From NCBI GenBank assembly GCA_963740765.1, contig CAVUFN010000010.1:434001-498000 (forward strand): a stretch of DNA of 64,000 nt, in the 5' to 3' direction. Position 1 is the first letter of the stretch; every line of letters begins with the position of its first letter. Of the stretch, positions 1-9,716 are shown piece by piece. The notes under the pieces were generated by a model. That model saw only the letters and a program-made list of their open reading frames with translations, had not been told where the DNA came from and made no database searches. Source of the DNA: DATLGB01 sp963740765. Lineage in GTDB: Bacteria > Actinomycetota > Thermoleophilia > Solirubrobacterales > Solirubrobacteraceae. The translations under genes were made by a program, and so were the position numbers.

Positions 1-78
1 GTCGAACGTCTCGGTTCGCAGGCGGTCGAGATTGGCCAGGCGCTGTCGAGGTCCGAGACGGGCGCGGTTTGCGGACAC
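1..78 (-). CDS. glpD: Probable start of glycerol-3-phosphate dehydrogenase (partial)
   Basis: Only the first 26 codons are inside the window; the frame is open to the left edge. Read from a GTG at 78 it ends in RLANLDRLRTETFD. Actinobacterial FAD-dependent glycerol-3-phosphate dehydrogenases often begin with a similar NLDRL..E.FD stretch just before the FAD-binding glycines. The gene would be divergent from glpF-glpK, and these three functions (uptake, phosphorylation, oxidation of glycerol) commonly sit together. The start codon is not certain and the identity rests on a short similarity plus context. Confidence 0.4.
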   Translation of the reverse strand, partial: MSANRARLGPRQRLANLDRLRTETFD

Positions 79-89
79 GTCTCGCAGGC

Positions 90-95
90 TAGAAC
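90..95 (+). promoter_or_regulatory. Candidate -10 hexamer for leaderless glpF
   Basis: TAGAAC lies 7 bases before the GTG start of glpF, and TTGCGG at 69-74 could be the -35 element (15-base spacer). The position fits the leaderless pattern seen elsewhere in this window, although the last base is C rather than T. Confidence 0.35.
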
Positions 96-102
96 GCGCT
101 TC

Positions 103-991
103 GTGGAGAGCGGGCGCTGGCAGCGGACGGTCATCGGCGACCTGGTCGCGGAGACCTTCGGCACGTTCCTGTTGCTCGCGTTCGGCTGCGGGTCGGTGGC
201 GATGAGCGTCGCCGCCCTCAACCAGTCCGACCGCGGTGCAGTGCCCTTCCAGGCCAGTGGCGACTGGCTGCTGATCTGCTTCGGCTGGGGCTTTGCGGTC
301 TGCTTCGCCATCTACGCCACCGGCGGTGTGACCGGCGCGCACCTCAATCCCGCCGTCACGATCGCGATGGCGCTGCGGCGCGACTTCCCCTGGGCGCGCG
401 TCCCGAGCTTCTGGGCCGCCCAGTTGGTGGGCGCCTTCCTCGGCGCCGCGCTCGTCTACCTCCTCTACCACGACGCGATCGCCGCGTTCGAGGCCAAGGA
501 GGGCATCGAACGCGCGAGCTCGGACGGTGCCGCCACCTTCGCCATCTTCGGGACGACGCCCGCGCCGTACTTCAAGAACGCGTGGATCCCGCTGCTGGAC
601 CAGATCGCCGGCACGGCGTTCCTGGTCGCCTTCATCCTCGCCGTCAAGGACGAGTACAACGCGCCGGTCAAGGGCAACCTCGCGCCGCTGATCGTCGGCT
701 TCATCGTGCTCGCGATCGGCATCTCCTTCGGCGCCAACGCCGGCTATGCCATCAACCCGGCGCGTGACCTCGGGCCGCGGCTGTTCGCCGGGATCGCCGG
801 CTGGGGCTCCAGCGCCGTCCCCGGCAACTACGGCGCCGTCTCCGGCTACATGTGGGTCCCGATCGTCGGGCCGCTGCTCGGTGGCGTCCTCGGCGCCTAC
901 GCCTACGACTTCCTGGTCCGCAACGTCCTCGTCAAGCGCGGGGTCGAGCCGGATCCGGACGTCGTCGAGAAGGGGGAGACTGCAATCGACC

Positions 992-999
<8 letters not shown>
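103..999 (+). CDS. glpF: Glycerol facilitator / aquaglyceroporin (MIP family)
   Basis: This 298-residue membrane channel lets glycerol diffuse into the cell. It shows the two half-helix motifs of the MIP family: NPA at residues 82-84 (HLNPAVTIAM) and NPA at 218-220 followed by Arg-Asp (NPARDLGPR). The Asp after the second NPA is typical of glycerol channels rather than strict aquaporins. About six hydrophobic segments surround these motifs, with a longer loop near residues 125-160. The GTG at 103 is the first start in frame after a possible -10 hexamer. The gene overlaps glpK by 8 bases, so uptake and phosphorylation are translated together, which traps glycerol as glycerol 3-phosphate. Confidence 0.9.
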
Positions 1000-2439
<1,440 letters not shown>

Positions 2440-2443
<4 letters not shown>

Positions 2444-2898
2444 GCGTCCTTGCGGACGACCAGCGTCGAGGCGACCATGTCCCCGATCCGCTTGTTGTCC
2501 TTCGTCGAGAGCGCGACGACGAACCCCGTCAGGTAGGGGATGACGTACGGGAACCCGTCGGCGATGAAGAGGAACCAGCGCGCCAGCGCCCTGCCGACGC
2601 CGGGCGGGTCCCCGGACCCATCGTCCTTGACGACGCGGATGTCGACCATCCGCTTGCCGAGCGTGGCGCCCGTCCGGCCCTGCCACACGACGAAGTAGGC
2701 GACGGCCACCCCCAAGGCGACGACGAGGTAGACGCCCGCCGCCGCGCCTTCGACGTTGAACGAGAACGAGGAGCCGCTGGTCTCGGTGGTCCCGGCCACC
2801 GCCGAGATGGCGATGAGCAAGACGAAGTTGACGACCCCGACGAGCACGCTGTCGACGAGGAGGGCGGCCACGCGGCGGCCGACGACCTTGGTTTCCAT
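2440..2898 (-). CDS. RDD family membrane protein
   Basis: This 152-residue protein has the features of the RDD family: an Arg-rich entry to the first membrane helix (RRVAALLVDSVL), a conserved middle motif (TLGKRMVDIRVV) and a C-terminal KRIGDMVASTLVV. Three or four hydrophobic segments are visible. The family is widespread and some members are proposed to take part in ion transport, but no substrate can be assigned here. It is convergent with glpK (4-base overlap of the ends) and divergent from the next gene, with only 25 bases between the two start codons. Confidence 0.8.
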
Positions 2899-2907
2899 CG
2901 TCGTGAT

Positions 2908-2917
2908 TCTCTAGGTT
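2908..2917. promoter_or_regulatory. Overlapping divergent -10 elements (RDD gene / 2924 gene)
   Basis: On the plus strand TAGGTT occupies 2912-2917, 6 bases before the ATG at 2924. On the minus strand TAGAGA occupies 2913-2908, 9 bases before the ATG at 2898. They share the TA step at 2912-2913. The minus-strand hexamer lacks the final T. The layout is the same as at three other divergent pairs in the window. Confidence 0.5.
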
Positions 2918-2923
2918 TCGCCG

Positions 2924-4003
2924 ATGCGCGGCGTCGTCGACTACGAGCAGCGCTTCCGGCGCGCCGGGCTGCCGTTGTTCATCGAGGGCTACACGGCCGC
3001 GGAGGACGTCTTCAATCGCGTCATCCCGCTGCTGACGCTCGTGCTCATCACCGAGATGCTCGGGGCGATCTCGCTCGACTGGTCGATCGGGGCCAACCTC
3101 GCGGCGGCGTTCGCCGGCCTGGCGATCCTGCTCGGGGCCTTCATGCTCCTCAACCGCGTGCGCGGGCGGCCACCGGCCGCGCGGCCGGAGCGCGTCGGGC
3201 CGGTCGAGCTGGCCGCCTTCGTGATCGTCCCCGGACTGCTGCCGTTCATCTTCGGCGGCCAGCTCGAGAGCGGACTGGTCACGATGGCCGGCAACGCGGT
3301 GCTGCTCGTGCTCGTCTACCTGGTGGTCGGCTACGCGCTGCCCTCGATCCTGCGCGGGGCCTTCGCGCGGCTCGGGACGGAGCTGGCCTTCAGCGTCTCC
3401 ACGCTCGCGCGCGCGATCCCGTTGCTGCTCCTGTTCGCGGTCGTGCTGTTCGTCAACACGGAGATGTGGCAGGTGTTCTCGACCGTGCCGGGCCCGTTCC
3501 TCGCGCTGCTCGGCGCGTCGATCGTGGTGGCGGGGCTCGCGTTCATCGTCGCTCAGCTCCCCGCCGAGGTGCGGCGCATGGAGACGGACTTCGCCGCCGG
3601 CCATCCCCTGAGCCGGCGCCAGCAGGTCAACGTCGCGCTGATCATGCTCGTGTCGCACGCGCTGCAGGTGCTCGTGGTGACCGCGGCGGTCGGCGGGGCG
3701 TTCGTCGGCTTCGGGATGCTCGCCATCACCCCGGGCGTGCAGGACGCCTGGACGGGGACGACCGGTGACGTGCTCGTCACCGTGAAGCTCTTCGGCGAGA
3801 ACGCGCGCGTGACGGCGGAGCTGCTGCGCGTCGCGGGCGGCGTCGCCGGCGTGTCCGGCCTCTACTACGCGGTCGCGGTGCTCACCGACGCGACGTATCG
3901 CGACCAGTTCATGGACCGGCTGTCGGGCGACATGCGCGCCGTCTTCAGTGACCGTGCGCGGTACCTGGAGGCACGCGCGGCGGTAGGGTCGCCGACCACG
4001 TGA
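2924..4003 (+). CDS. Multi-spanning membrane protein of unknown function
   Basis: I do not recognise this 359-residue protein. It has a short cytoplasmic-looking N-terminus (residues 1-25), then about seven to eight hydrophobic segments between residues 27 and 270. Two soluble stretches follow: one around residues 205-230, rich in charged residues (PAEVRRMETDFAAGHPLSRRQ), and a C-terminal tail with FMDRLSGDMRAVFSDRARYL. Its stop overlaps the GTG of the following phosphodiesterase/glycosyltransferase gene (GTGA), so the two are probably translated together, and a role in a shared surface or polymer pathway is possible. The start is the ATG at 2924, 6 bases after a TAGGTT hexamer. Confidence 0.6.
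   Translation: MRGVVDYEQRFRRAGLPLFIEGYTAAEDVFNRVIPLLTLVLITEMLGAISLDWSIGANLAAAFAGLAILLGAFMLLNRVRGRPPAARPERVGPVELAAFVIVPGLLPFIFGGQLESGLVTMAGNAVLLVLVYLVVGYALPSILRGAFARLGTELAFSVSTLARAIPLLLLFAVVLFVNTEMWQVFSTVPGPFLALLGASIVVAGLAFIVAQLPAEVRRMETDFAAGHPLSRRQQVNVALIMLVSHALQVLVVTAAVGGAFVGFGMLAITPGVQDAWTGTTGDVLVTVKLFGENARVTAELLRVAGGVAGVSGLYYAVAVLTDATYRDQFMDRLSGDMRAVFSDRARYLEARAAVGSPTT
3984..3989 (+). promoter_or_regulatory. Candidate internal -10 hexamer before the 4000 gene
   Basis: TAGGGT lies 10 bases before the GTG at 4000, inside the last codons of the upstream gene. It may give the fusion gene its own leaderless transcript in addition to readthrough. Confidence 0.3.
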
Positions 4004-6546
4004 CGGCACGCGCCATGGTCCTCTCGCTGGACGCCGCGGACCCGGGTCTGGTCCGGCGGCTGGCGGCGGCGGGCGAGATGCCCGCCATGGCCGCGCTGAT
4101 CGAGCGCGCCGCGGTGGTGGACACGATCGCGCCCGAGGCGGTCTACGTGAGCGCCAACTGGCCCACCCTGTTCACCGCGACGCAGCCCGACCGCCACCGG
4201 TACCTGTGCTGGGACGAGATCGCGCCCGGCACCTACGAGCGGCGCGAGACCGACTTGAGCTACATCCGGGAGCCGCCGCTGTGGCGCGCGCTGTCGGCGG
4301 CCGGGCGGCGGGTGGCCGTCTTCGACGTGCCGCACACCGTGATCGAGCCGGTCGACGGCGTGATGGTCACCGAGTGGGCCTGCCACGACCGCCACGGCGT
4401 CACCGGCTCGTGGCCGCCCGAGCTGGCCGGCGAGCTGCACGCGCGTCACGGCAGGCCCTTCGGCTCGGCCGACCCGATCTGGTTCCCCCAGTTCGCGCCG
4501 TGCGACTACGTCCACCGCGATGGGGATCACCGCACACCCGAGGAGACGGAGGCGATGCTCGCGGCGCTGCGCGGCAGCATCGAGAGCAAGCGGCGCGCGT
4601 CGCTGGAGCTGCTCGGACGCGGCGGGTGGGATCTCTACATGGCGGTGATGGGGGAGTCGCACTGCGTCGGGCACCAGTTCTGGCACCTGCACGACGCCGC
4701 GCACGAGAAGCACGATGCCGCCCTGGCCGCGCGCGTGGGCGACCCGGTGGCGGACGTCTACCGCCGGCTCGACGCCGTCGTCGGCGACCACCTGTCCGCG
4801 CTCGGCCCCGACGACACCGCCTACGTCACGCTCGCCCACGGCATGACCGCCCACCACGACGGGACGCACCTGCTCGACCACGTGCTCGACCGGCTGGACT
4901 GGTCGCTCGACCACCCGGGCGGGCACGGCGCGGCGACGCGGGCAGCGGGCCGGTTGCCGGCCGCGCTGCGCAGGCCGCTCGTGAGCCGGATGCGTGATCG
5001 CTTCGGGACGGGCGCGCCGGGCGAGCTGCCCGAGCGCTCGACCCGGCGCTGGTTCCAGGTCCCCAACAACACCGTGGTGGGCGCCGTGCGGCTCAACCTC
5101 GCCGGCCGCGAGCCGCTCGGGCGCATCCGGCCCGCCGACCGCCGCGCCGTGCTCGGGTGGCTGGCCGACCGCCTCAGGGAGCTCGTCAACCTCGAGGCCG
5201 GCAGGCGCGTGGTCCGCGAGTGCGTGATCAGCGACGACGTCTTCCGTCGCGACGGCGGGGACGCGTTCGCCGACCTGTACGTCGAGTGGGAGCGCTCGGC
5301 GCCGATCGAGCGCGTGTGGTCGCCGACGGTCGGGACCGTGAGCGTGCCCTACGAGCACTGGCGCCAGGGCGACCATGAGCGGACGGGCATCACGCTCGCC
5401 ACCGGGCCGGGCATCGCGCCCGGCCAGCGCCGCGGGACCTTCCCGATCGTCGATCTCGGGGCGACGTTCGCGGCCGCGGCGGGCGTCCGCCTGGAGGGCG
5501 TCGACGGTGTCGCGATCGAGTCGATCCTGCCCACCGCCGCACAGGGTGCGCATGACGCCGCGCCGCCCGCCCGCGCGCGGCGCCGCGCGCGCGGCCCGGC
5601 ACGGCGCCCCGACTGGGCGCGCGACGACGCCGGGGTCGCCGCCGTTGGCGCGCTGCGCCCCGAGGTCGCCTCGGCCGGCGCCCGGGCCGAGGCCGCCGAG
5701 TCGCGCGCCGCGGCCGCCGAGGCCCGGGTCGACGCGATCGACCGCGAGCTCTCCGGCCGCGTCGAGGACCTCGCCCGCCTCGCCGAGGTGGCGACGATGA
5801 TGGCCTGGCTCCCGCACGCCGACGTCCCCGAGACGGCGCTCGTCACCGTCGTCATGCCGACCCGCGACCGCCGCGACCTGCTGGAGACGGCGGTCGGCTC
5901 GGTGCTCGGCCAGAGCTACGGCCGCTTCGAGCTGATCGTCGTCGACGACGGCTCGCGCGACGGCACCGCGGAGTACCTGGCCGGCGTCAGCGATCCGCGC
6001 ATGCGGGTCCTGCGGGCAGACGGGGTCGGCGCGTGCGCGGCCCGCAACCTCGCCCTGGAGGAGGCGCGTGGCGACCTCGTCGCCTACCTCGACGACGACA
6101 ATCGCTTCGACCCGCACTGGCTCAAGGCCGTGGCGGCCGCGATGGCCGGTCGCCCCGACGCCCAGTGCTGCTACGGCGCCCGGGTCGTGGACGACGGCGG
6201 GCGCCTGTTCGACGCGCCACCGAGCGGCCGGCCGTGGGTCCACTTCTGGCCGTGGGATCGCGTCGCCGTGCGGGAGGGCAACCGCGTCGACATGAACGTC
6301 ATCGCGCACCGCCGTAACAACGTGCGCTTCGACGAGTCGCTCGACTACTTCGGCGACTGGGACCTGCTGCTCCAGCTGTCCGCCGACGGCGACCCCGTCG
6401 AGGTCCCGGCGATCGGCGCCTACTACCGCACGGACGTTCCCGGCCGCCTCACCGCGACCGTCTCCGGCGAGCGCCGCGACGACGAGGCCGCCCGCGTCCG
6501 CGAGAAGGCCGCGCCACCCGCGTCGGCGGCCGCGCCTGGGGTGTAG
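4000..6546 (+). CDS. Fusion: alkaline-phosphatase-superfamily phosphodiesterase + GT2 glycosyltransferase
   Basis: This 848-residue protein joins two enzyme types. Residues about 1-510 look like a type I phosphodiesterase/nucleotide pyrophosphatase: MVLSLDAADPGLV holds the first metal ligand region, SANWPTLFTATQPDRH is the usual nucleophile area, and GTHLLDHVL is a later histidine region. The usual SDHGM metal motif reads LAHGM here, which may weaken catalysis. A basic, Pro-rich linker (about 520-550) and an Ala/Glu coiled coil (about 560-600) follow. From about residue 610 there is a family 2 glycosyltransferase: VVMPTRDRRDLL, VVDDGSRDGTAEYL, GVGACAARNLAL and the metal-binding AYLDDDNRFD. 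The acceptor is unknown. It is coupled by a 4-base overlap to the membrane protein before it. Confidence 0.75.
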   Translation: MTARAMVLSLDAADPGLVRRLAAAGEMPAMAALIERAAVVDTIAPEAVYVSANWPTLFTATQPDRHRYLCWDEIAPGTYERRETDLSYIREPPLWRALSAAGRRVAVFDVPHTVIEPVDGVMVTEWACHDRHGVTGSWPPELAGELHARHGRPFGSADPIWFPQFAPCDYVHRDGDHRTPEETEAMLAALRGSIESKRRASLELLGRGGWDLYMAVMGESHCVGHQFWHLHDAAHEKHDAALAARVGDPVADVYRRLDAVVGDHLSALGPDDTAYVTLAHGMTAHHDGTHLLDHVLDRLDWSLDHPGGHGAATRAAGRLPAALRRPLVSRMRDRFGTGAPGELPERSTRRWFQVPNNTVVGAVRLNLAGREPLGRIRPADRRAVLGWLADRLRELVNLEAGRRVVRECVISDDVFRRDGGDAFADLYVEWERSAPIERVWSPTVGTVSVPYEHWRQGDHERTGITLATGPGIAPGQRRGTFPIVDLGATFAAAAGVRLEGVDGVAIESILPTAAQGAHDAAPPARARRRARGPARRPDWARDDAGVAAVGALRPEVASAGARAEAAESRAAAAEARVDAIDRELSGRVEDLARLAEVATMMAWLPHADVPETALVTVVMPTRDRRDLLETAVGSVLGQSYGRFELIVVDDGSRDGTAEYLAGVSDPRMRVLRADGVGACAARNLALEEARGDLVAYLDDDNRFDPHWLKAVAAAMAGRPDAQCCYGARVVDDGGRLFDAPPSGRPWVHFWPWDRVAVREGNRVDMNVIAHRRNNVRFDESLDYFGDWDLLLQLSADGDPVEVPAIGAYYRTDVPGRLTATVSGERRDDEAARVREKAAPPASAAAPGV

Positions 6547-6549
6547 GTT
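6544..6549 (+). promoter_or_regulatory. Candidate -10 hexamer for SDR gene, formed by the upstream stop
   Basis: TAGGTT begins with the TAG stop codon of the fusion gene and lies 7 bases before the ATG at 6557. This supports ATG 6557 as a leaderless start. Confidence 0.45.
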
Positions 6550-6556
6550 GCCCTCC

Positions 6557-7585
6557 ATGCCATCGCTTCCGGGCCCTGTACACGGACTCTGGCGGACCGT
6601 CACCCGTCCGCTCGACGCGGCCACCCGGCCGATCGGCTCCGGCCAGCGCTACCGGCCGCTGTACCCGCTCAACGCCGTCGATCGCCTCGTCAACGGGACG
6701 CGCACGCTGGAGAAGGCGGTGAGCGGCAAGACGGTTCTCATCACCGGTGCTTCGTCGGGCATCGGCGAGGAAGCGGCGCGCCAGGTCGCGGCCGCGGGCG
6801 GGACGATGCTGCTCGTCGCGCGCGGGCAGGAGAAGCTCGAGGCGCTCCAGCAGGACATCCAGGACCTCGGTGGCAGCGCCTTCATCTACCCCACGGACCT
6901 CACGGACTACGACGCCATCGACGCGATGGCCGAGCAGGTGCTCGCCGAGCACGGCCACGTCGACGTGCTCGTCAACAACGCGGGCCGCTCGATCCGGCGC
7001 TCGGTGGAGCTGTCCTACGACCGCTTCCACGACTACGAGCGCACCATGCAGCTCAACTACTTCGCGCCCGTCCGGCTGATCCTCAAGTTCCTGCCGGAGA
7101 TGCGCGCGCGCAAGTCGGGCCAGGTCATCAACATGAGCTCGATCGGCGTGCCGACGCGCACGCCGCGCTTCGGCGCCTACATCGCCTCCAAGGCGGCGCT
7201 GGACACGCTGTGCGACGCGCTGCAGGGCGAGGTCCACGACGACGGCGTGCGCTTCACCACGATCTACATGGGCCTCGTGCGCACGCCGATGATCGCGCCC
7301 ACGAACCTGTACAAGCGCTTCCCGGCGCTGACCCCGGAGGACGCCGGCAACATCGTCGCCGACGCCATCACCTTCAAGCCGCGGCGGCTGTCACCGCCGG
7401 TCGGCTCGATCGCCGCCTTCACGGACTCGGTCAGCCCGTGGCTGATGGACCAGGTCCGCAACCAGGCCTATCACCTGTTCCCGGACTCCAAGGCCGCGCG
7501 GGGCGACAAGACCAAGGAAGACGACCAGGAGGCCGGCGCGATCGGCCGCGCGTTCGCCCAGGTCACCCGCGGGGTGCACTGGTAG
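6557..7585 (+). CDS. Short-chain dehydrogenase/reductase with N-terminal extension
   Basis: An NAD(P)-dependent oxidoreductase of the classical SDR type, about 342 residues. The cofactor loop is TGASSGIGEE, followed by NNAGRS in the middle and the active-site YIASK (Tyr and Lys in AYIASKAALDTL). About 55 residues precede the Rossmann fold, which is more than usual, and about 70 residues follow the core, so it resembles larger SDRs that act on fatty acyl or steroid-like substrates; the true substrate is not visible. I chose ATG 6557 rather than TTG 6548 because a TAGGTT hexamer ends 7 bases before it and the TTG lies inside that hexamer. Confidence 0.8.
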   Translation: MPSLPGPVHGLWRTVTRPLDAATRPIGSGQRYRPLYPLNAVDRLVNGTRTLEKAVSGKTVLITGASSGIGEEAARQVAAAGGTMLLVARGQEKLEALQQDIQDLGGSAFIYPTDLTDYDAIDAMAEQVLAEHGHVDVLVNNAGRSIRRSVELSYDRFHDYERTMQLNYFAPVRLILKFLPEMRARKSGQVINMSSIGVPTRTPRFGAYIASKAALDTLCDALQGEVHDDGVRFTTIYMGLVRTPMIAPTNLYKRFPALTPEDAGNIVADAITFKPRRLSPPVGSIAAFTDSVSPWLMDQVRNQAYHLFPDSKAARGDKTKEDDQEAGAIGRAFAQVTRGVHW

Positions 7586-7610
7586 CGGACGCCCCGGAGG
7601 GGGCGGCGGA

Positions 7611-7616
7611 TACCGT
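7611..7616 (+). promoter_or_regulatory. Candidate -10 hexamer for PASTA lipoprotein gene
   Basis: TACCGT lies 8 bases before the ATG at 7625, the spacing expected for a leaderless transcript. Confidence 0.5.
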
Positions 7617-7624
7617 GGGCCGCC

Positions 7625-8161
7625 ATGCGCGGCGCTGTCGGTCTCCTGCTGCTGGCGGCGGTGCTCGCCGGCTGTGGGCAGCGCGAGCGCACGCCGCCGC
7701 TGTCGCCCGTCCGCCTGCAGCTGACCGCCCCGGACGACCTCGCGGAGGTCGACGCGCGCACGATCACCGTCTCCGGGACGGTCGCCCCGGCCGAGTCCCG
7801 GGTGCTCGTCAACGGCGTCGAGGCGTCCGTGCGCGGCGGCGCCTTCACGTCCTCGGTGTCGCTGGAGGGCGGCGCCAACGTCATCGACGTCCAGGCATCC
7901 GCGCCCCGGCACCCGGCGGCGTTCGCCGCGGTGCGCGTCACCCGGATCGTCCCCGTCCCCGTGCCGGACGTCGACGGCCTCACCGTCGACGACGCCACTG
8001 AGCGGCTGGAGGCACTCGGGCTCGAGGTCGAGGTTCGCAAGATCAACCCGATCGACGTGCTGCTACCCGGCACCGTCGGCGTCTGCGGCACCGATCCCGG
8101 CACCGACGCCAAGGTCCGCGCGGGCACCACCGTGACCCTGCTGGTGCAGAAGAGCTGCTAA
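7625..8161 (+). CDS. Lipoprotein with one PASTA domain
   Basis: A 178-residue secreted lipoprotein. The signal peptide MRGAVGLLLLAAVLAGC ends in a lipobox (LAGC), so Cys17 should be lipidated and the protein anchored to the outer face of the membrane. Residues about 35-105 form a beta-rich Ig-like region (ITVSGTVAPAESRVLVNG), and residues about 110-178 form a PASTA domain (PDVDGLTVDDATERLEALGL), a fold that binds uncrosslinked peptidoglycan in other proteins. Two cysteines, in VGVCGTDPG and at the very C-terminus, could form a disulphide. It is convergent with, and overlaps by 4 bases, a Ser/Thr kinase gene that lacks PASTA domains of its own. Confidence 0.8.
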   Translation: MRGAVGLLLLAAVLAGCGQRERTPPLSPVRLQLTAPDDLAEVDARTITVSGTVAPAESRVLVNGVEASVRGGAFTSSVSLEGGANVIDVQASAPRHPAAFAAVRVTRIVPVPVPDVDGLTVDDATERLEALGLEVEVRKINPIDVLLPGTVGVCGTDPGTDAKVRAGTTVTLLVQKSC

Positions 8162-9588
8162 GCGGGCGTCGCGGCGATCAGGCTGACGCGCACGCGCCCG
8201 CGCTCCTTGACGATGCCGAGCACGAACGTCCCCCCGAACGACGGGGCGCCGCGGCGGCGGACGGTGTAGGAACCGGCGGCGCGGCCCGCGCCGCCGGCGG
8301 TCACGTCGAGGTCGGACACGTCGTAGCCCTCGATGCGCAAGCGCTTGAACTGCTCGGCGTACTCGGCGACGACGGTGCTCCGGCCGCGCTGGATCGCCCC
8401 GCCGGGCAGCGCGCGGGTGACGTCCTTGGTGAGCAGGCGCGTCAGCGCTCCGGCGTCCTCGGTGCTGTAGGCGTCGCGGAAGGCGGTCACGGCGTCGCGG
8501 ACCTCGGGGTCAGTAACGGGCTCGACCGCGGGCGGCGGATCGGTGCCCGCCCCGGCGATGGCGAGGCCGGCGACCGCGGCGAGCCCCGCGACGGAGAACA
8601 CCGCCAGCGCCACGACGCCCCGCCGCCGGCTGCCCAACCGCGTCGTCTGGGTACCGGGCGGCAGCAACCGCGTCGGTTCGCTACCGCTTTCCGGTACCGG
8701 ACTGCCGAGGATGACGGTGTGGGCGTCAGGGTCCGGGGCGGCGGGGCCGATGGCGACGGTGCGCTCCTCCTCCGTCACGTGCTGGCCGCGGGCGGCGGCG
8801 ACGGCGGCGCGGCCGAGGTCGCCGGCGCTCGGGAAGCGATCGGCGGGGTCCTTGGCGAGCGCGCGGCTCAGCACGCCGTCGAGGACGGTGCCCGTGCGCG
8901 GGACGTCGTCGTACATGTGCGCATGGACGGACGCCGGGACCGTCTCCCGCGCGAACGGCGGCTTGCCGGCGACGGCCGCGTAGAGGACGCAGCCGAGCGC
9001 GTAGACGTCCGAGCGGGCGTCGGTGCGGCCCGCCTGGAGCTGCTCGGGCGAAGCGAAGTCGACCGTCCCCATCCAGCGGCCGGTCTCCGTGAGCTGGGTC
9101 TCGGCGCCGGCCAGGCGGGTCAGTCCGAAGTCGGTCAGGTAGACGTGGTCGCCGTCGAGCAGGACGTTGGCGGGCTTCACGTCGCGGTGCACGAGGCCCG
9201 CAGCGTGGGCGGCGTCGAGCGCGGCGGCGACCTGGGCGACGAGGTGCGTCGCCTCGCGCGGCTCCAGCCGGCCCCGGTCGCGCAACAGCGCCTGCAGGTC
9301 CGTCCCCTTGACCAGCCGCATCACCAGGTAGGGCCGGTCGTCCTCCTCGCCGGCGGCGTAGATCGGGACGACGTTGGGGTGGTCGATCGACGCAGCCAGC
9401 CGCGCCTCGCGCTCGAAGCGATCGCGGAACTCCGCGTCGGCAGCGTGCCGCGGCGCGATCAGCTTCAGCGCCACCGGCCGGTCCAGCCGCTCCTCGACCG
9501 CGCTGTACACGACCCCCATCCCGCCCCGGCCCGCCACGCCTACGATGCGGCAGCCGGCGAAGCGCGTCCCCGGGGCTAGGTCGGTCAC
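8158..9588 (-). CDS. Transmembrane Ser/Thr protein kinase with extracellular NTF2-like domain
   Basis: A PknB-type kinase of 476 residues. The kinase domain spans about residues 8-270, with the glycine loop GRGGMGVVY, Lys42 in VALKLI, HRDVKPANVLL at 134-144 and DFG at 153-155, and FASPEQL as the APE-like element. A Thr/Pro juxtamembrane stretch leads to one membrane helix near residue 345 (VVALAVFSVAGLAAVAGLAI). The outer part is not PASTA repeats but a SnoaL/NTF2-like fold (DAVTAFRDAYSTEDAGALTRLL). An upstream frame is open to 9690, but GTG 9588 is chosen because the protein then begins at the usual place and a TAACCT hexamer lies 7 bases before it. Confidence 0.88.
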   Translation of the reverse strand: MTDLAPGTRFAGCRIVGVAGRGGMGVVYSAVEERLDRPVALKLIAPRHAADAEFRDRFEREARLAASIDHPNVVPIYAAGEEDDRPYLVMRLVKGTDLQALLRDRGRLEPREATHLVAQVAAALDAAHAAGLVHRDVKPANVLLDGDHVYLTDFGLTRLAGAETQLTETGRWMGTVDFASPEQLQAGRTDARSDVYALGCVLYAAVAGKPPFARETVPASVHAHMYDDVPRTGTVLDGVLSRALAKDPADRFPSAGDLGRAAVAAARGQHVTEEERTVAIGPAAPDPDAHTVILGSPVPESGSEPTRLLPPGTQTTRLGSRRRGVVALAVFSVAGLAAVAGLAIAGAGTDPPPAVEPVTDPEVRDAVTAFRDAYSTEDAGALTRLLTKDVTRALPGGAIQRGRSTVVAEYAEQFKRLRIEGYDVSDLDVTAGGAGRAAGSYTVRRRGAPSFGGTFVLGIVKERGRVRVSLIAATPA

Positions 9589-9595
9589 ATGGTTC

Positions 9596-9601
9596 AGGTT
9601 A
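9596..9601 (-). promoter_or_regulatory. Candidate -10 hexamer for the kinase gene
   Basis: On the minus strand TAACCT ends 7 bases before the GTG at 9588. It supports a leaderless start there. Confidence 0.45.
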
Positions 9602-9701
9602 TGGCTCGGGGCGTTGCCGCCCGGTGGCGCACGGGTTCCCTCCCGACTGCCGCAAGCGGGATCACCGTCGGGGAGGGACCCGCGCGGCACCGGGCGGCAT
9701 C

Positions 9702-9707
9702 TAGGGT
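9702..9707 (+). promoter_or_regulatory. Candidate -10 hexamer for nudC-like gene
   Basis: TAGGGT lies 9 bases before the ATG at 9717. Confidence 0.45.
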
Positions 9708-9716
9708 TCCCCCTCG

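Noticed and set aside
3..18. SOS-like sequence CGAAC......GTTCG near the left edge.
   Set aside because: The spacer between CGAAC and GTTCG is 6 bases rather than 4, so it does not fit the LexA consensus.
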